DNA from: Gibbula magus
Taxonomy: Eukaryota > Mollusca > Gastropoda > Trochida > Trochidae
DNA length: 64,000 bases
Assembly: GCA_936450465.1 (NCBI GenBank)
Contig: OW388289.1
Location: 74,388,593-74,452,592, forward strand
Direction: 5' to 3'
The notes below the pieces were generated by a model, which worked only from the letters and a program-made list of their open reading frames with translations, did no database searches and was not told the DNA's origin. Each line of letters begins with the position of its first letter. Within the stretch, counting starts at the first letter, position 1. Position numbers and translations under genes: made by a program. Positions 1 to 12,690 of this stretch are shown piece by piece.

Positions 1-2654
1 TATGCTGCTGTTTAGTTTACACTTAATTAGACATTACATGTATTTCAACACGACATTCCTTTGGCAGGATAATGTATAATGCTTATTCAAGAATATCTAT
101 GTAGAGATAAGACATCTTCAGACTGCAATGGCGCAGTGCAGAGTTTCGTTTAGAAAAGCATAGTAGTAGAATTGTTGGATCAATGCATCAATCGAAATTC
201 CTTTTATATTTATTCGAATTTTCCTTCTTTTTTTTTTTAAATTGTTGACTAAGAGAAAATTTACCATAGTGACTAAATTTTTCATGTCATATCGCGCACT
301 TAGCAGCTCCCACAGCCCCTGTTATAAGAACATATAGCATTCTTTTCATCCCCAGTTCCACGATGAGTGTACACTCTAATCCGCCACAAGGCGCTAAAAG
401 TTAGCATTCACCTCATCTATCCCTTCTCCCACTATGTGATCGTGGTAGATATTGAAGGATGAAATGAATATTGTTATCTTTCATTTTGTCCACTTTCTTG
501 CTCTGTTTAGAGGTGACCTGGACAACCCCCTATATCTTATACTGACCATTCTGAAACTGATAGTGGACTATCGACTTAAATGTGGCCTCACTCATTCATT
601 TTATTCGCTGAAACGTTGAAGTGCAAACAGTAAGATAGCCAATATTTGAATATATTGAAATGTTTCAAATTCAATTGTTTTGGAAAATTTCGAAGATGTA
701 TAAGTGTATAAGGTATATATAAATTTAAGGTCATAGTTACAATATAATTCATGTTAATTAAGGAAACGACGTTCAACGCTTTCATGTATTTCTGGTATTT
801 AAAAACTTAAATGTCTAACGTCTGAACAAAGAGAAAATATATTATATAATACATCTGTACAAACATATCAGTTGTAAATACAGCACCATGCCAAAAGTAT
901 TCGCTGAAAAACAAGATGGCGAAGTTCATTGAATATATACCATTTTAAACATACTATTAAGAAACAAAATGCTGTTTAACCATGTAATAATTCTTTTTTA
1001 ATTTTTTTATTTAAAACAAGGTTTTGGCTGTAATAAATCCCAATTTTTGATAACTTTATATATATCACACAACCGTTTCATGAGATATAATGAGTTATTT
1101 GCAGTTCCGATGTTCTAATCAGCAATTATTCCTAACTCGGGCACTTGACACGGGTTTTTATCTATTTGCATAGATGTATAAGCATTTTACCGAATTGAAA
1201 TACAGAATACAATTTTTGTTGAATTTAAGTAAATAAATTTAACTATTTACCGCTTTGGGACACGTCAGGTGAGGAGCAGACTACACAATACATCAAGAAA
1301 TACAATTGTCATTGTAAATAATCGATGCTTTTATGGAACCCTTAGGCAGAAAAGGGTTAGCAAAATCAATGAGCATGACTGAATATTAAATTGGCTCTGC
1401 CCTTTAAATCTTGCGGGAATAATGTTTAAAATTCAGTTTAAAATTCATTTCATTGATTTCGCCAGAATCTATAAAAGTATCGAGTATCGAAGAGATCAAT
1501 TGTTAGACCAAGCTTATCAACATCAACGTCATTTGCTTTGCACAACAATCCCTTCGGGCGTAATTGTATTCAATGGCATTGATAGCATTTGTTTACAAAT
1601 AAAGGTGTATATATTTTCACAGGTTTGAACGTTTACTTTAGCTGAAACCAACTCTTCTAAGTATTATTTTGAAATATGTGAAATTTGTTTTTATCAAAAC
1701 ATTGCTACAAAAGTGTTGTAGTTGGCTGGTTGTTTTCCCATTAAGAGTCAGCTATTGCAGATAATATTTTAAGTAAATAAACTATATTCCACCATGCTTA
1801 TACAATTTAAGGTACATTGAAACCAATTCTACCACCAGATGTATACTGTGAGCTATATAGAAACTACTTGAAGAATAATTGTGAAACGTGTCTTCCTTCT
1901 TACTTTAAACTTTCCGTATTAGGAAATTTAAAAAATATTTTGAAAATATCGATGTCTTTAACAAATTCAGGAAACTGAATTGACATAATCGTGTAAACTT
2001 CAATAAGATATAAAGACGCTTATTTGTAGATAAACAATAAAAAAAAATTCTTTTAAAATGTTTTATTTGGTTATTCCTAGTCGTCACTAATTAACTCATC
2101 TCAAGTTTGCATGTAAATAATGAAGGACATTGGTTAGATATGTGCACAGACTACATAGTACTGGTTGAAACAACACCGAGTTTCAATTATGTTGAACAGG
2201 AGGGGCGTTCAAATAAGCTGTATATTGACTTGTTCAATATTTCTTTTGTGAAATAAAAATTGTTTAAACCACTACAATAATATAAACAAACAATAAGGGA
2301 CATTTGGAAGTAATGCAGACACTTCCAAATGCTCGTTGTCCATATTATAGGGTGGCACTAACTATCCATCTCATGTGGTTCACAGACTAAGCTTCTCCTG
2401 AACAAGTGGAGGAAGGTATTCGGCATTTATCAACATCTTACAGATTCCAACCCATAATGTATATACAATTGGGGAATTGTAACCTTTGTTGTGGTTTTCA
2501 GATTATACCATGACACGAATTCATTGTTGCAACGTGCAAAACTTTACCGTTTTGAATGCAATGAAAATTATGTTTTCGTTAGACACATAATACTAAGGTT
2601 ATGTATTATATTATCATGTATGGTAAGTATCTTCGTCTCCTGTTCCAAAGGTCC
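1..2654. other. AT-rich intergenic stretch
   Basis: I see no gene here. Open frames are short (under 70 codons), lack recognisable motifs and match the chance expectation for AT-rich DNA. The only local structure I noted is the hairpin at 2301-2331. Confidence 0.6.
2301..2331. repeat. Perfect 11-bp hairpin
   Basis: CATTTGGAAGT at 2301-2311 is the exact reverse complement of ACTTCCAAATG at 2321-2331, with a 9-base loop. The stem is too short for an ordinary microRNA precursor. It may be the remains of a small foldback element. The function is unknown. Confidence 0.5.
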
Positions 2655-2935
2655 AGAGAGCTGAAAAATTTTTGCAGATTCCTTGGCTGATGGGGATTCT
2701 AAATTGTAGATTTGGTGATCCCATGACCCCAAATAGGGTCACAGAGGTCATGACCAGAAAACCTATTTTCAGCTTCGTCTCAAGAACCACTGACCCTAGA
2801 GACTTGAAATTTCATGTACAGACTCCTTGGCCAATTGGGATTCTAAAATGTAGATTTCGTGATCCTGCGACCCAAAATATAGGCCACAGAGGTCATGACC
2901 TGAATAGCTTATTTCATCTTGAGCCTTTATGTGAT
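2655..2935 (-). repeat. Two ~145-bp modules related to the 48.7-60.2 kb satellite
   Basis: Two successive segments read 'TTGGCTGATGGGGATTC' / 'TTGGCCAATTGGGATTC', then a TGTAGATTT(G/C)GTGATC core, then a GGTCATGACC motif. Read on the minus strand they match the modules at 60000-60130 and 60640-60760 (ATCTACAATTTAGAATCCCC, GTCACAGGGTCACC). They are a dispersed, inverted copy of the module from which the 671-bp satellite is partly built. The open frame across them (2672-3151) is a by-product of the repeat and not a gene. Confidence 0.7.
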
Positions 2936-3700
2936 CTTCAAAGGGAGGTAATTTACAGCAAACAACAGAGGTTTATTATATCTTCAAGTATGTCTTTAAT
3001 TGTAGGGGGTTGTATCTCTGGCCTCAAAGATTGGGTTCACGGGAGACAACCTCAAAAAAACTATTTTCATCCTTTTCTCAAGTTCTTGAAATTTGTTATA
3101 TCTATGATAAATTCTGAAATTTATCTAGTTTATTGTTTAAGGTTTGTTTGAGCTACAGGGCCAATGGCTCTATTTTTTATAGGATTAACACACGTAAACA
3201 TGTCTTTAGGGTCATTCTCACTGTACAATGTCTTATTGCAACTAAGGGTCACTGTACAATTATAGACTGGTGATACCTGTTTTTATGGACCCGAGAAAAT
3301 AATACTGACCACAGACGAAGTTTTCTAGACGTCATTCAGCAATCGTTTGACGTCATGCTACAATCGTTTGACGTCACTCAAGTCAATGCGGATTTGGTCG
3401 GACTCGGGCTGGAGTCAATATGCTTTTCTGCCTAAGTGTATACACATCAGGTGATTAACGCTTTCACTCATTCCGAATACAAGATTCATAGTTGCTACGA
3501 ATCAGGACATATCAGAGAAGGGTGGCAGTATTGCTTCAAAGCATGACCTGATCGACCAGTGGCGCTCGTCGTACCAAACAGCACACTCCTCAATGCTTCT
3601 TTGAAATTATGCACATTAAACTACTATTCAGCTGTACAACTATTTGCTCTGGTTCTTGTTGTGATACGTGACATCAAACACGCAATAAAGGACACAATAC
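2936..3700. other. Intergenic, no gene seen
   Basis: No coding signal is recognised. The segment contains the small GACGTCA repeat described separately at 3328-3379. Confidence 0.55.
3328..3379. promoter_or_regulatory. Triple 21-bp repeat carrying two palindromic CRE-like sites
   Basis: A 21-bp unit beginning GACGTCA and ending AATCGTTT is present about 2.5 times. It creates full TGACGTCA palindromes at 3348-3355 and 3369-3376. TGACGTCA is the classical CREB/ATF binding site. No promoter or gene is recognisable nearby, so a regulatory role is only an inference. A lone TGACGTCA also occurs at 19087-19094. Confidence 0.35.
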
Positions 3701-3925
3701 ACACTGGATGAAAAAGTCCTATTTAATCCGGAGTAAATATGGATTAAAGATGTCATTTAATCCCCTTTACTCCCCTTTACTCCGGATTAAAGACACAATT
3801 TACAACAGAGTAAAAGGGAGTAAATATCACATTTAATCCATATTTACTCCATATTTACTCTGAGATTAAATATTTGTAAAGGTGATTAAATAAGATTAAA
3901 GTTTTGTAAATATTCAGACAGGTTT
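3701..3925 (+). repeat. TTTAATCC/GGAGTAAA repeat block, left-hand copy
   Basis: The block opens with CACTGG plus an A-rich stretch and then alternates the motifs TTTAATCC, GGAGTAAATAT, GGATTAAA and TTTGTAAA, many of them as inverted pairs (TTTAATCC against GGATTAAA). The reverse complement of 15151-15505 has the same order: CACTGG, A-rich, ATTTAATC, GGAGTAAATAT, GATTAAATATTTGTAAA. The two blocks therefore belong to one family in opposite orientation. They may be subterminal repeats of a DNA element or two separate MITE-like copies. Confidence 0.55.
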
Positions 3926-4062
3926 TTTACCATGTTGTAATAAAAATAAAATACTTTCACCAAAACGTAACTTTATTGAAAAAAGTTGCTTGGAACATTG
4001 CTAACAAAACATTACTCTAATTAAAAACTATTTTGAATGAAAGAAATGCTTTTAAAGAAAAA

Positions 4063-4630
4063 GTGACTTGAATGGAGAATATGACTTTGATGAAGACAAA
4101 AATGATATGTATGAAGATTTTGACTTTGATGGGAAAAAAGACTTTGATGAAAAAATTATTTTGATGAAAATATTTGTTTTAATGGATAAATTAATATTAA
4201 TTGCAAAAAGTTACCTAATTAGAGAATACATTTTGATGAAAAAAGTTACTTTGATGAAAAAAAATACTTCAATGAAAAAAATATGACTTTGATGAAAAAA
4301 AATGACTTTGATGAATAATGTTACTTTGATGAAGAATTTGACTTTGATGAAATAATTGATTTTAATGAGAAAAATTACTCTGATGAAAAAGTTAACTTTG
4401 ATAAAAATGACTTTGATGTAAAGATTGACTTTGATGGAAAAAATTACTTTGATAACATAAATGTTGTTAATTTAAAACTTTAATTTGATGAACAAATTGT
4501 TTTTGATAATAAATTGACTTTAATGACAAATTTACTTTGGTGAAGAAATTGACTTTGGTAACAACAAAAAAATTACTTTGATGATAAAAATGTCTTTAAT
4601 GGAAAAAATTACCTTGATGAAAATATGACC
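4063..4630 (+). repeat. Degenerate minisatellite of ACTTTGATGAAAAA units
   Basis: At least 25 imperfect copies of a ~15-20 bp unit with the core ACTTTGATGAA plus a variable A-run occupy this segment. The open frame at 4068-4286 (D/F/K/M-rich) is simply the translated repeat. There is no sign of a promoter or conserved protein. Confidence 0.75.
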
Positions 4631-5588
<958 letters not shown>

Positions 5589-7676
5589 GGCATAGCATGT
5601 AAGTGAATAATATAAAGAGTTGATTTAATTGTGCTATATGAGTATTTCATCATGTGCGACATATATATAGGCATAGCATGTAAGTGAAAGTATTAATATA
5701 AAGAGTTGATTTAATTGTGCTTTATGAGTATTACATCATGTGCGACATATATATATATAGGCATAGCATGTAAGTGAAAGTATTAATATAAAGAGTTGAT
5801 TTAATAATTGTGCTATATGAGTATTACATCATGTGCGACATATATATAGGCATAGCATGTAAGTGAAAGTATTAATATAAAGAGTTGATTTAATTGTGCT
5901 CTATGAGTATTACATCATGTGCGACATATATATAGGCATAGCATGTAAGTGAAAGTATTAATATAAAGAGTTGATTTAATTGTGCTATATGAGTATTACA
6001 TCATGTGCGACATATATATAGGCATAGCATGTAAGTGAAAGTATTAATATAAAGAGTTGATTTAATTGTGCTTTATGAGTATTACATCATGTGCGACATA
6101 TATATATATAGGCATAGCATGTAAGTGAAAGTATTAATATAAAGAGTTGATTTAATTGTGCTATATGAGTATTACATCATGTGCGACATATATATATATA
6201 GGCATAGCATGTAAGTGAAAGTATTAATATAAAGAGTTGATTTAATTGTGCCAAATGAGTATTTCATCATGTGCGACATATATATATAGGCATAGCATGT
6301 AAGTGAAAGTATTAATATAAAGAGTTGATTTAATTGTGCTATATGAGTATTACATCATGTGCGACATATATATAGGCATAGCATGTAAGTGAAAGTATTA
6401 ATATAAAGAGTTGATTTAATTGTGCTATATGAGTATTACATCATGTGCGACATATATATATATAGGCATAGCATGTAAGTGAAAGTATTAATATAAAGAG
6501 TTGATTTAATTGTGCTCTATGAGTATTACATCATGTGCGACATATATATAGGCATAGCATGTAAGTGAAAGTATTAATATAAAGAGTTGATTTAATTGTG
6601 CTCTATGAGTATTACATCATGTGCGACATATATATAGGCATAGCATGTAAGTGAAAGTATTAATATAAAGAGTTGATTTAATTGTGCTATATGAGTATTA
6701 CATCATGTGCGACATATATATAGGCATAGCATGTAAGTGAAAGTATTAATATAAAGAGTTGATTTAATTGTGCTATATGAGTATTACATCATGTGCGACA
6801 TATATATATAGGCATAGCATGTAAGTGAAAGTATTAATATAAAGAGTTGATTTAATTGTGCTATATGAGTATTACATCATGTGCGACATATATATATAGG
6901 CATAGCATGTAAGTGAAAGTATTAATATAAAGAGTTGATTTAATTGTGCTATATGAGTATTACATCATGTGCGACATATATATAGGCATAGCATGTAAGT
7001 GAAAGTATTAATATAAAGAGTTGATTTAATTGTGCTATATGAGTATTACATCATGTGCGACATATATATATATAGGCATAGCATGTAAGTGAAAGTATTA
7101 ATATAAAGAGTTGATTTAATTGTGCTCTATGAGTATTACATCATGTGCGACATATATATAGGCATAGCATGTAAGTGAAAGTATTAATATAAAGAGTTGA
7201 TTTAATTGTGCTCTATGAGTATTACATCATGTGCGACATATATATAGGCATAGCATGTAAGTGAAAGTATTAATATAAAGAGTTGATTTAATTGTGCTAT
7301 ATGAGTATTACATCATGTGCGACATATATATAGGCATAGCATGTAAGTGAAAGTATTAATATAAAGAGTTGATTTAATTGTGCTATATGAGTATTACATC
7401 ATGTGCGACATATATATATAGGCATAGCATGTAAGTGAAAGTATTAATATAAAGAGTTGATTTAATTGTGCTATATGAGTATTACATCATGTGCGACATA
7501 TATATATAGGCATAGCATGTAAGTGAAAGTATTAATATAAAGAGTTGATTTAATTGTGCTATATGAGTATTTCATCATGTGCGACATATATATATAGGCA
7601 TAGCATGTAAGTGAAAGTATTAATATAAAGAGTTGATTTAATTGTGCTCTATGAGTATTACATCATGTGCGACATA
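5589..7676 (+). repeat. Tandem array of ~24 copies of an 84-91 bp unit
   Basis: Each unit starts GGCATAGCATGTAAGTG, continues through AAAGAGTTGATTTAATTG and ATGAGTATTACATCATGTG, and ends CGACATA plus a variable TA run. I count 24 starts, from 5589 to about 7597. Length differences come mostly from the TA run and from one 3-bp TAA insertion. Variants at the 'GCTATATG / GCTCTATG / GCTTTATG' position show higher-order structure: 6289-6898 and 6899-7508 are successive 7-unit blocks with the same variant order. No coding potential is seen. Confidence 0.95.
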
Positions 7677-8030
7677 TATTCACAAGATACTAGGTTTACT
7701 CACATACCATATAGTTCATAAACAAAGATGTGATCTTAGCATACATTCTTTACATGATGCATAGGATGTAAGGATGTGTGACAAGCTGATTAAATGTCCT
7801 TTTGTGTATGACACGACTTGCGACAGATATTCAATATATATTCCATGATTGTGTGGCAATTTATTTGAGAGAAGTTTATTCACATACCATATAGTTCATA
7901 TACAAAGTTTTAACAAATATTTTCAAATACATATTCAGTACCTGTTGCATTGAATGTAATAAGATGTTGATATAAGTGTAATATTTGAGTATACATTTTC
8001 CATTTGCGACAGGTAGTTATGAAACTCATG
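7677..8030 (+). repeat. Two strongly diverged long-form units at the array edge
   Basis: Both segments contain CACATACCATATAGTTCATA (7703 and 7879 areas). Each then has a diverged version of the 87-bp unit: GCATAGGATGTAAGGATG...TTGCGACAGATAT near 7760-7835, and GCATTGAATGTAATAAGATG...TTTGCGACAGG near 7946-8015. The regular array therefore appears to have been amplified from part of an older ~180-bp repeat that survives here. Confidence 0.5.
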
Positions 8031-9007
8031 ACGATTGATTACTTATCGCACTTCAATGAAATTCTATAACGCTATACATGACAGCCGGTAACCTCCCATC
8101 ACAGCACCTTCATCACTGGACTTTAACTCAGGACGTTTCACTACTCAATGTACTAGCATGGTAAGTGTCACACCGAATGCGATATCTACACTATTAAGTG
8201 TTAAAGAGAACTGATTTGTTATACGATTTTGGAATAAAAAATACTCCAAGATGATAGGCACAATCTTTTTGCTTTCAAGATTGTATAAAACAGGTTTACT
8301 GGTGCGTACCGTTTTCTTGTCTTTGGAAGCTAGACATTCTAATGCATTTGTATAGCATCTAATATCCAGTGACATTAATATTACCTTAATGTATTGTGAA
8401 CTCACTTACCTACATACCGGTGTAGTTTAACTATTCCTCGTTAAAAATGTTGGGTTATATTCATTCAGCTTAAAATAATGATAAAGGGAAATATATGATC
8501 TTGACAAATATCTTTCTCATATTTTGGATTATACCATCACCACACTTTAAATAAACCTAATATTCAAGCCAACTAAGGGTACTTCTGAATGCTACAAACC
8601 GGAAATAATGTAAAGCGTGTGTTTAAATCCTATCAGATTGGACTAGAATAATGCATTTTATACGTCTAGAATCGTATGCACAGCTAATTATGAGAGACCA
8701 TTATTTAACAACATATAAGGTTCTTAATGAATTAGATTTACAAATAATATTTTCCAGGATGCTCTGTTTATTATAATATATCAATTATTTTGAAGTAATA
8801 ATATTGGCATTATATATTTACAATGCACTTACCATTGAATACATGTGATTTGAATTCATTCAACTAAAAAGAACAAAACGCGATAAAGGCAAATTTTCAC
8901 AATCACATGTTGACATAGGTAATGTTCGTCATAATTGTAGATTAAATCTTGATACCCCTAGGTAATCAAATTGGCGCCACCCAGTCTGGTGTCGTTATAT
9001 ATACAAA
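8031..9007. other. Intergenic, no gene seen
   Basis: AT-rich and without recognisable coding or RNA motifs. The minus-strand open frame at 8145-8405 (86 codons) has no recognisable domain. Confidence 0.55.
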
Positions 9008-9593
9008 ATGGCGGGAGGGTACAATTAAAACATGGTGACAAAACACAATTATCTCTCCTACGTAAAATGTCATCCCAAAATTCAGTTCTTGACTGTAATG
9101 GAATATACATGCCGTTGAACAAATAACGCCTTTGTCTGACAATGCAGAGCTAAACCGAAATTAATTTATTACCCCTAATTAGCGGCAGCCAAATGAGATT
9201 CACTGGCATAACACAACTCAATACACGCTGTGCACGGGCCGTGATGATCACAACTCTTTAATTAAGATATTCTGTTCAGACACACAGACATAGGTTTCAC
9301 CTCACATAACAAATATATATATAGATATACAACCATCTGTTTGGGTTATGAGAGATTGGATAAAATATAAACATGGAAAGTTAATGCTATCTATTTGAGT
9401 ATAAATTTACTTACATAAGAGATACATCTATCCAAATAAAATGCAAAATATAAACTCAGTTTCTAGCAGTAAAACAGATATTGTAAAAAAGTAAAACTAA
9501 AGGTAAAACCTTTCTTGTTATAAATGTTAATGATTTGAACAAATGACATAATTTCAAGATCAAATCAAAATGTAATTTGTATTTTAAAAATAA
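9008..9593 (+). repeat. Direct duplication, copy 1
   Basis: This starts ATGGCGGGAGGGTA and matches 9903-10449 along its whole length (for example AATAACGCCTTTGTCTGAC and ATTACCCCTAATTAGCGGC in both copies), with substitutions and small indels. The copies are about 895 bp apart at the left edge, and each is followed by the head of a SINE. The duplication therefore included the SINE boundary. Confidence 0.85.
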
Positions 9594-9840
9594 GGGGCGG
9601 GTAGCGGGTGGTAAACACCTTCGGCTTCGGATCCGGAGTTCAAACCCCGCCAAGATCACAGCAGCTTCGTCTGCAGTAGAGAACTGTTCTATACGCAGTG
9701 AGGTTTGGGTGCAATGCTACACTGAATTTCAGCGTAGTACCATGGTTCGCGGGCTTTCTCCCTGCCATAATACTAGCAGCCGTGAAATACTCTTGAGAGG
9801 GGCGTTAAACTCCAATTCACTTCACGTCCCCCTTTTTAAA
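9594..9840 (+). mobile_element. tRNA-derived SINE, near full length
   Basis: The head resembles a tRNA-type RNA polymerase III promoter: GGGGCGGGTAGCGGGTGGTAAAC (box A region, 9594-9616) and GAGTTCAAACCCC (box B-like, near 9638-9650). The body continues to a GGCGTTAAAC motif near 9801 and ends close to a short T-run. A 3' GGCGTTAAAC motif is, as I recall, common in mollusc and other metazoan tRNA-SINEs. Box A here is damaged compared with the second copy at 10450. The open frame across it is not a gene. Confidence 0.7.
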
Positions 9841-9902
9841 ACATTTGCTGCATAATACACATGTTATGGTGAGATACTAACAGAATATTCGGAATTATCT
9901 AG

Positions 9903-10449
9903 ATGGCGGGAGGGTATAATTAAAAAATGGTTCAATGATAACAAAACACAATTATTTCTCCTAAGTAAAATGTCATCAAAATTCAGTTCTTGAATGTAAT
10001 GGAATATACATGCCGTTACACAAATAACGCCTTTGTCTGACAATGCAAAGCTAAACCGAAATTAATTTATTACCCCTAATTAGCGGCAGCCAAAGGAGAT
10101 TCACTGGCATTACACAACTCAATACACGCTGTGCACGGGCCGTGATGATCACAACTCTTTAATTAAGATATTCTGTTCAGATACACAGACAGACGGTTAA
10201 GGTCTCACCTCACATAACAAATATATATAGATATACAACCACATTTTAGGGTTATGAGAGACTGGATGATATACAAACATGGAAAGTTAATGCTATATAT
10301 TTGAGTATAAATGTACATACATAAGAGACACAGATATCCTAATAAAATGTAAAATATAAAATCATTTTCTGGCAGTAAAACTAAAGGTAAAACATTTTTT
10401 GTTATAAATGTTTATGATTTGAACAAATGACTTCTTTTTTTTAAAATAA
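9903..10449 (+). repeat. Direct duplication, copy 2
   Basis: Second copy of the 9008-9593 segment. It lacks about 40 bases present in copy 1 just before the SINE (around 9471-9495 and 9555-9575) but is otherwise collinear. Confidence 0.85.
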
Positions 10450-10478
10450 GGGGCGGGGTAGCGCAGTGGTAAACGCCA
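10450..10478 (+). mobile_element. SINE head fragment with intact box A
   Basis: GGGGCGGGGTAGCGCAGTGG followed by TAAACGCC is the 5' end of the same SINE as at 9594. TAGCGCAGTGG is a perfect match to the tRNA box A consensus TRGYNNAGYNGG. The body and box B are missing. Loss of the 3' rather than the 5' part is unusual for a SINE, so a post-insertion deletion or the duplication breakpoint is the likelier cause. Confidence 0.7.
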
Positions 10479-12084
10479 TCTAGTGTTCCCCTGTGTACCC
10501 ATGATTTCTGTCAGGTATATTTTCATGTCAATATATCAAAAACTCTGGAATAAATGCTGTTGTATTAATGTGTTATTATGTCTAAACCTCCCTAGATTAA
10601 CTATATTGAGTTTGTTGTTCCCATATGTCAAATGTTATCATCGATGATATATATCGAGCACAACTGACAGCTACTGAAAATAACTATTTTTCCCCGTTCA
10701 GTATAGTGAGAATAACTACAATGCACCAAGACAGGCGTGCGCGCAAATCAATGTAATTTTGGAAACTTATCTAAAGAAGACACAGTTGGTTTACTAGTGG
10801 GTCCTATAGATACGTAAAATGGGTGCACGAATGCGGCTTCATGTACATATGTGAAAACGTAACTCAACTTTAAGCAATTGTGAAATATGTGGCCTTTTGG
10901 GATATATATTCGAGTCGAGTGAGATTATGTGAACTCAAATCATCACATATAGTATTTTGGCACATCGGATTTTATGAAATATACTCTATTCCAGTCTATA
11001 ATGGCACACAGAAAAATCACTATAATAAACATCAACATGTAATTTCACATCTGTATTGTTACTCTTTGCTCATGGTGAGTACATCTGTTTTTGTTATATA
11101 CCATACGCCGAATATATTGTTGTATAGAAGCAAGATGTGTTTGTCAGGCAATAAAAGCAACATGAATGACTATGGCGACCTTCAATACACAGGTGTATTC
11201 TGAACCTCTGTGTATTTGATTTTTGACCCCTTTGGTATTTCAATCTTTAGTCAAATTGCACACCTCGTTAACGAGCTGGAACGGTTGTCCCCGGTTTGGC
11301 AGTCTCCTTTATTTATTTGAACAACTCCTGTGGGTGCGTGTACTGTTGTTATTGTGAAAATAATGCGCTAACGAGAAATATACTATAAGTTTCCTATGAG
11401 TCAAAGAGATTGAAGAAATTGTAACACTGTATATGAATATCCTTTTCTCATTGTATGTCACGCCTATAGTAATTTTAGAAAAAAGAAATTATCTTATAAG
11501 TACACCGGAAACCCCTAAATTCATAGCTGTAACCTCTTGTTAACCACTACTGTAAATAATACCTGTGCTTTATGCCAGTAAATATTGCAATTCTGTGAAA
11601 CTAAGATGTATGTTACACGAGCTGATAGCCAATATGTATCCTATGAAAACAAGCAATTCAATAAATGTCATCGATGTCGGAATACGAAACCAACTGCAAA
11701 TGCAATACCTCGCTCTCAAACTTGTATATGTTGTTTATTACTCGCGGGTAAATCAAATCAACGGGTACCTTTCATTATTGCAAAGTTGTTAAATCAGTAA
11801 AAACAAATACCATCTGCTCCTTATTTCACGTAATGCATTACACCAAAAAAACTCCTTTAGTTTAGGCAATCGTCAATCTTGCAACGTTTATAACCTAAAG
11901 AGGTTCTGAATACTCAAGTGTGCATCCTCTAATGTTTTTGTGTATTCGGCTTATGCCTTCTTAACCGTCGGTCATTCTCATCCTTGTTAACTAGCCGGAG
12001 CAAATTCGACAGTTAATGACTTACACCTGTTTGGTATCTTGTTAATGAGCCCTAATTTAGTTAATCAAGAAGAAATGCGGAAAT

Positions 12085-12087
<3 letters not shown>
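10479..12087. other. Intergenic, no gene seen
   Basis: No recognisable gene. The + strand frame at 10880-11203 (107 codons) and overlapping frames at 11565-11800 lack known domains and have codon use like the surrounding AT-rich DNA. Confidence 0.5.
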
Positions 12088-12181
<94 letters not shown>

Positions 12182-12220
12182 ACACACAGAGACACAGACA
12201 GACACAGACAGACAGACAGG
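12088..12220. repeat. (GA)n microsatellite with CA/GACA tail
   Basis: About 45 GA dinucleotides are followed by (CA)n and (GACA)n runs to about 12220. Long minus-strand Ser/Leu frames over it are repeat artefacts. Confidence 0.97.
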
Positions 12221-12507
12221 TACATACATTTGATTCAATAAAATATATGAGCCACCAGAACAGAAGGCTATACAAGATAAATATAAATTTATATGTATGA
12301 AATATACAGATGAAAATAAAATAAGATAACCACCATCTGTCCGTGCACCCACACACCTCACACTTCCTAATCACCTTAACAACATACATAAATTATGGAT
12401 TTTACAATGAATTATTTCTTCACGCACAAATAATTGTTAACAAACATGGACACATATTCACAAACTCTCACATTCAACCTGTACATTGTTGCACAAGTAC
12501 AGTTCGT

Positions 12508-12690
12508 AACCCCCGGGTGAAACCCAAAGGGGTCTATGTCGTGGCGCGAATCCGTCTGTCCGCCCGTCTTGAAAAATGTACCTGTACTATGGTCATCGGG
12601 TTTTTAGTGATAGGCCTTCAATATTTGACATGTATATTTATTGTCACTAGATCATTCAGACCTGAATTGTCATACTTTACAAGTTAATCA
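12508..12690 (+). repeat. Diverged single copy of the 39.2-39.9 kb repeat family
   Basis: ATCCGTCTGTCCGCCCGTC is followed by a segment with TTGACATGTATATTTATTGT and CACTAGATCATTCAGACCTG. The tandem block at 39230 has the same order (CCGTCTGTCCG, then TTGACATGTGCATCTATTGT, then AAGACCTTCCAGATGAG). It is a dispersed, decayed member of that family. Confidence 0.55.

Noticed and set aside
2301..2331. microRNA precursor
   Set aside because: The stem is only 11 bp with a 9-base loop, too short for a canonical precursor.
2672..3151. 159-codon + strand frame
   Set aside because: Its first half is the translated dispersed module, and its repeated peptide (FGDPMT / FRDPAT) simply mirrors the two module copies.
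5589..7676. CRISPR-like array
   Set aside because: Units are contiguous ~87-bp repeats without unique spacers, in a eukaryotic context.
9594..9670. Functional tRNA gene
   Set aside because: Box A is damaged, there is no clean cloverleaf with an acceptor stem, and the downstream body is that of a SINE.
12057..12389. Leu/Ser-repeat frames on the minus strand
   Set aside because: Translation of the (GA)n microsatellite.
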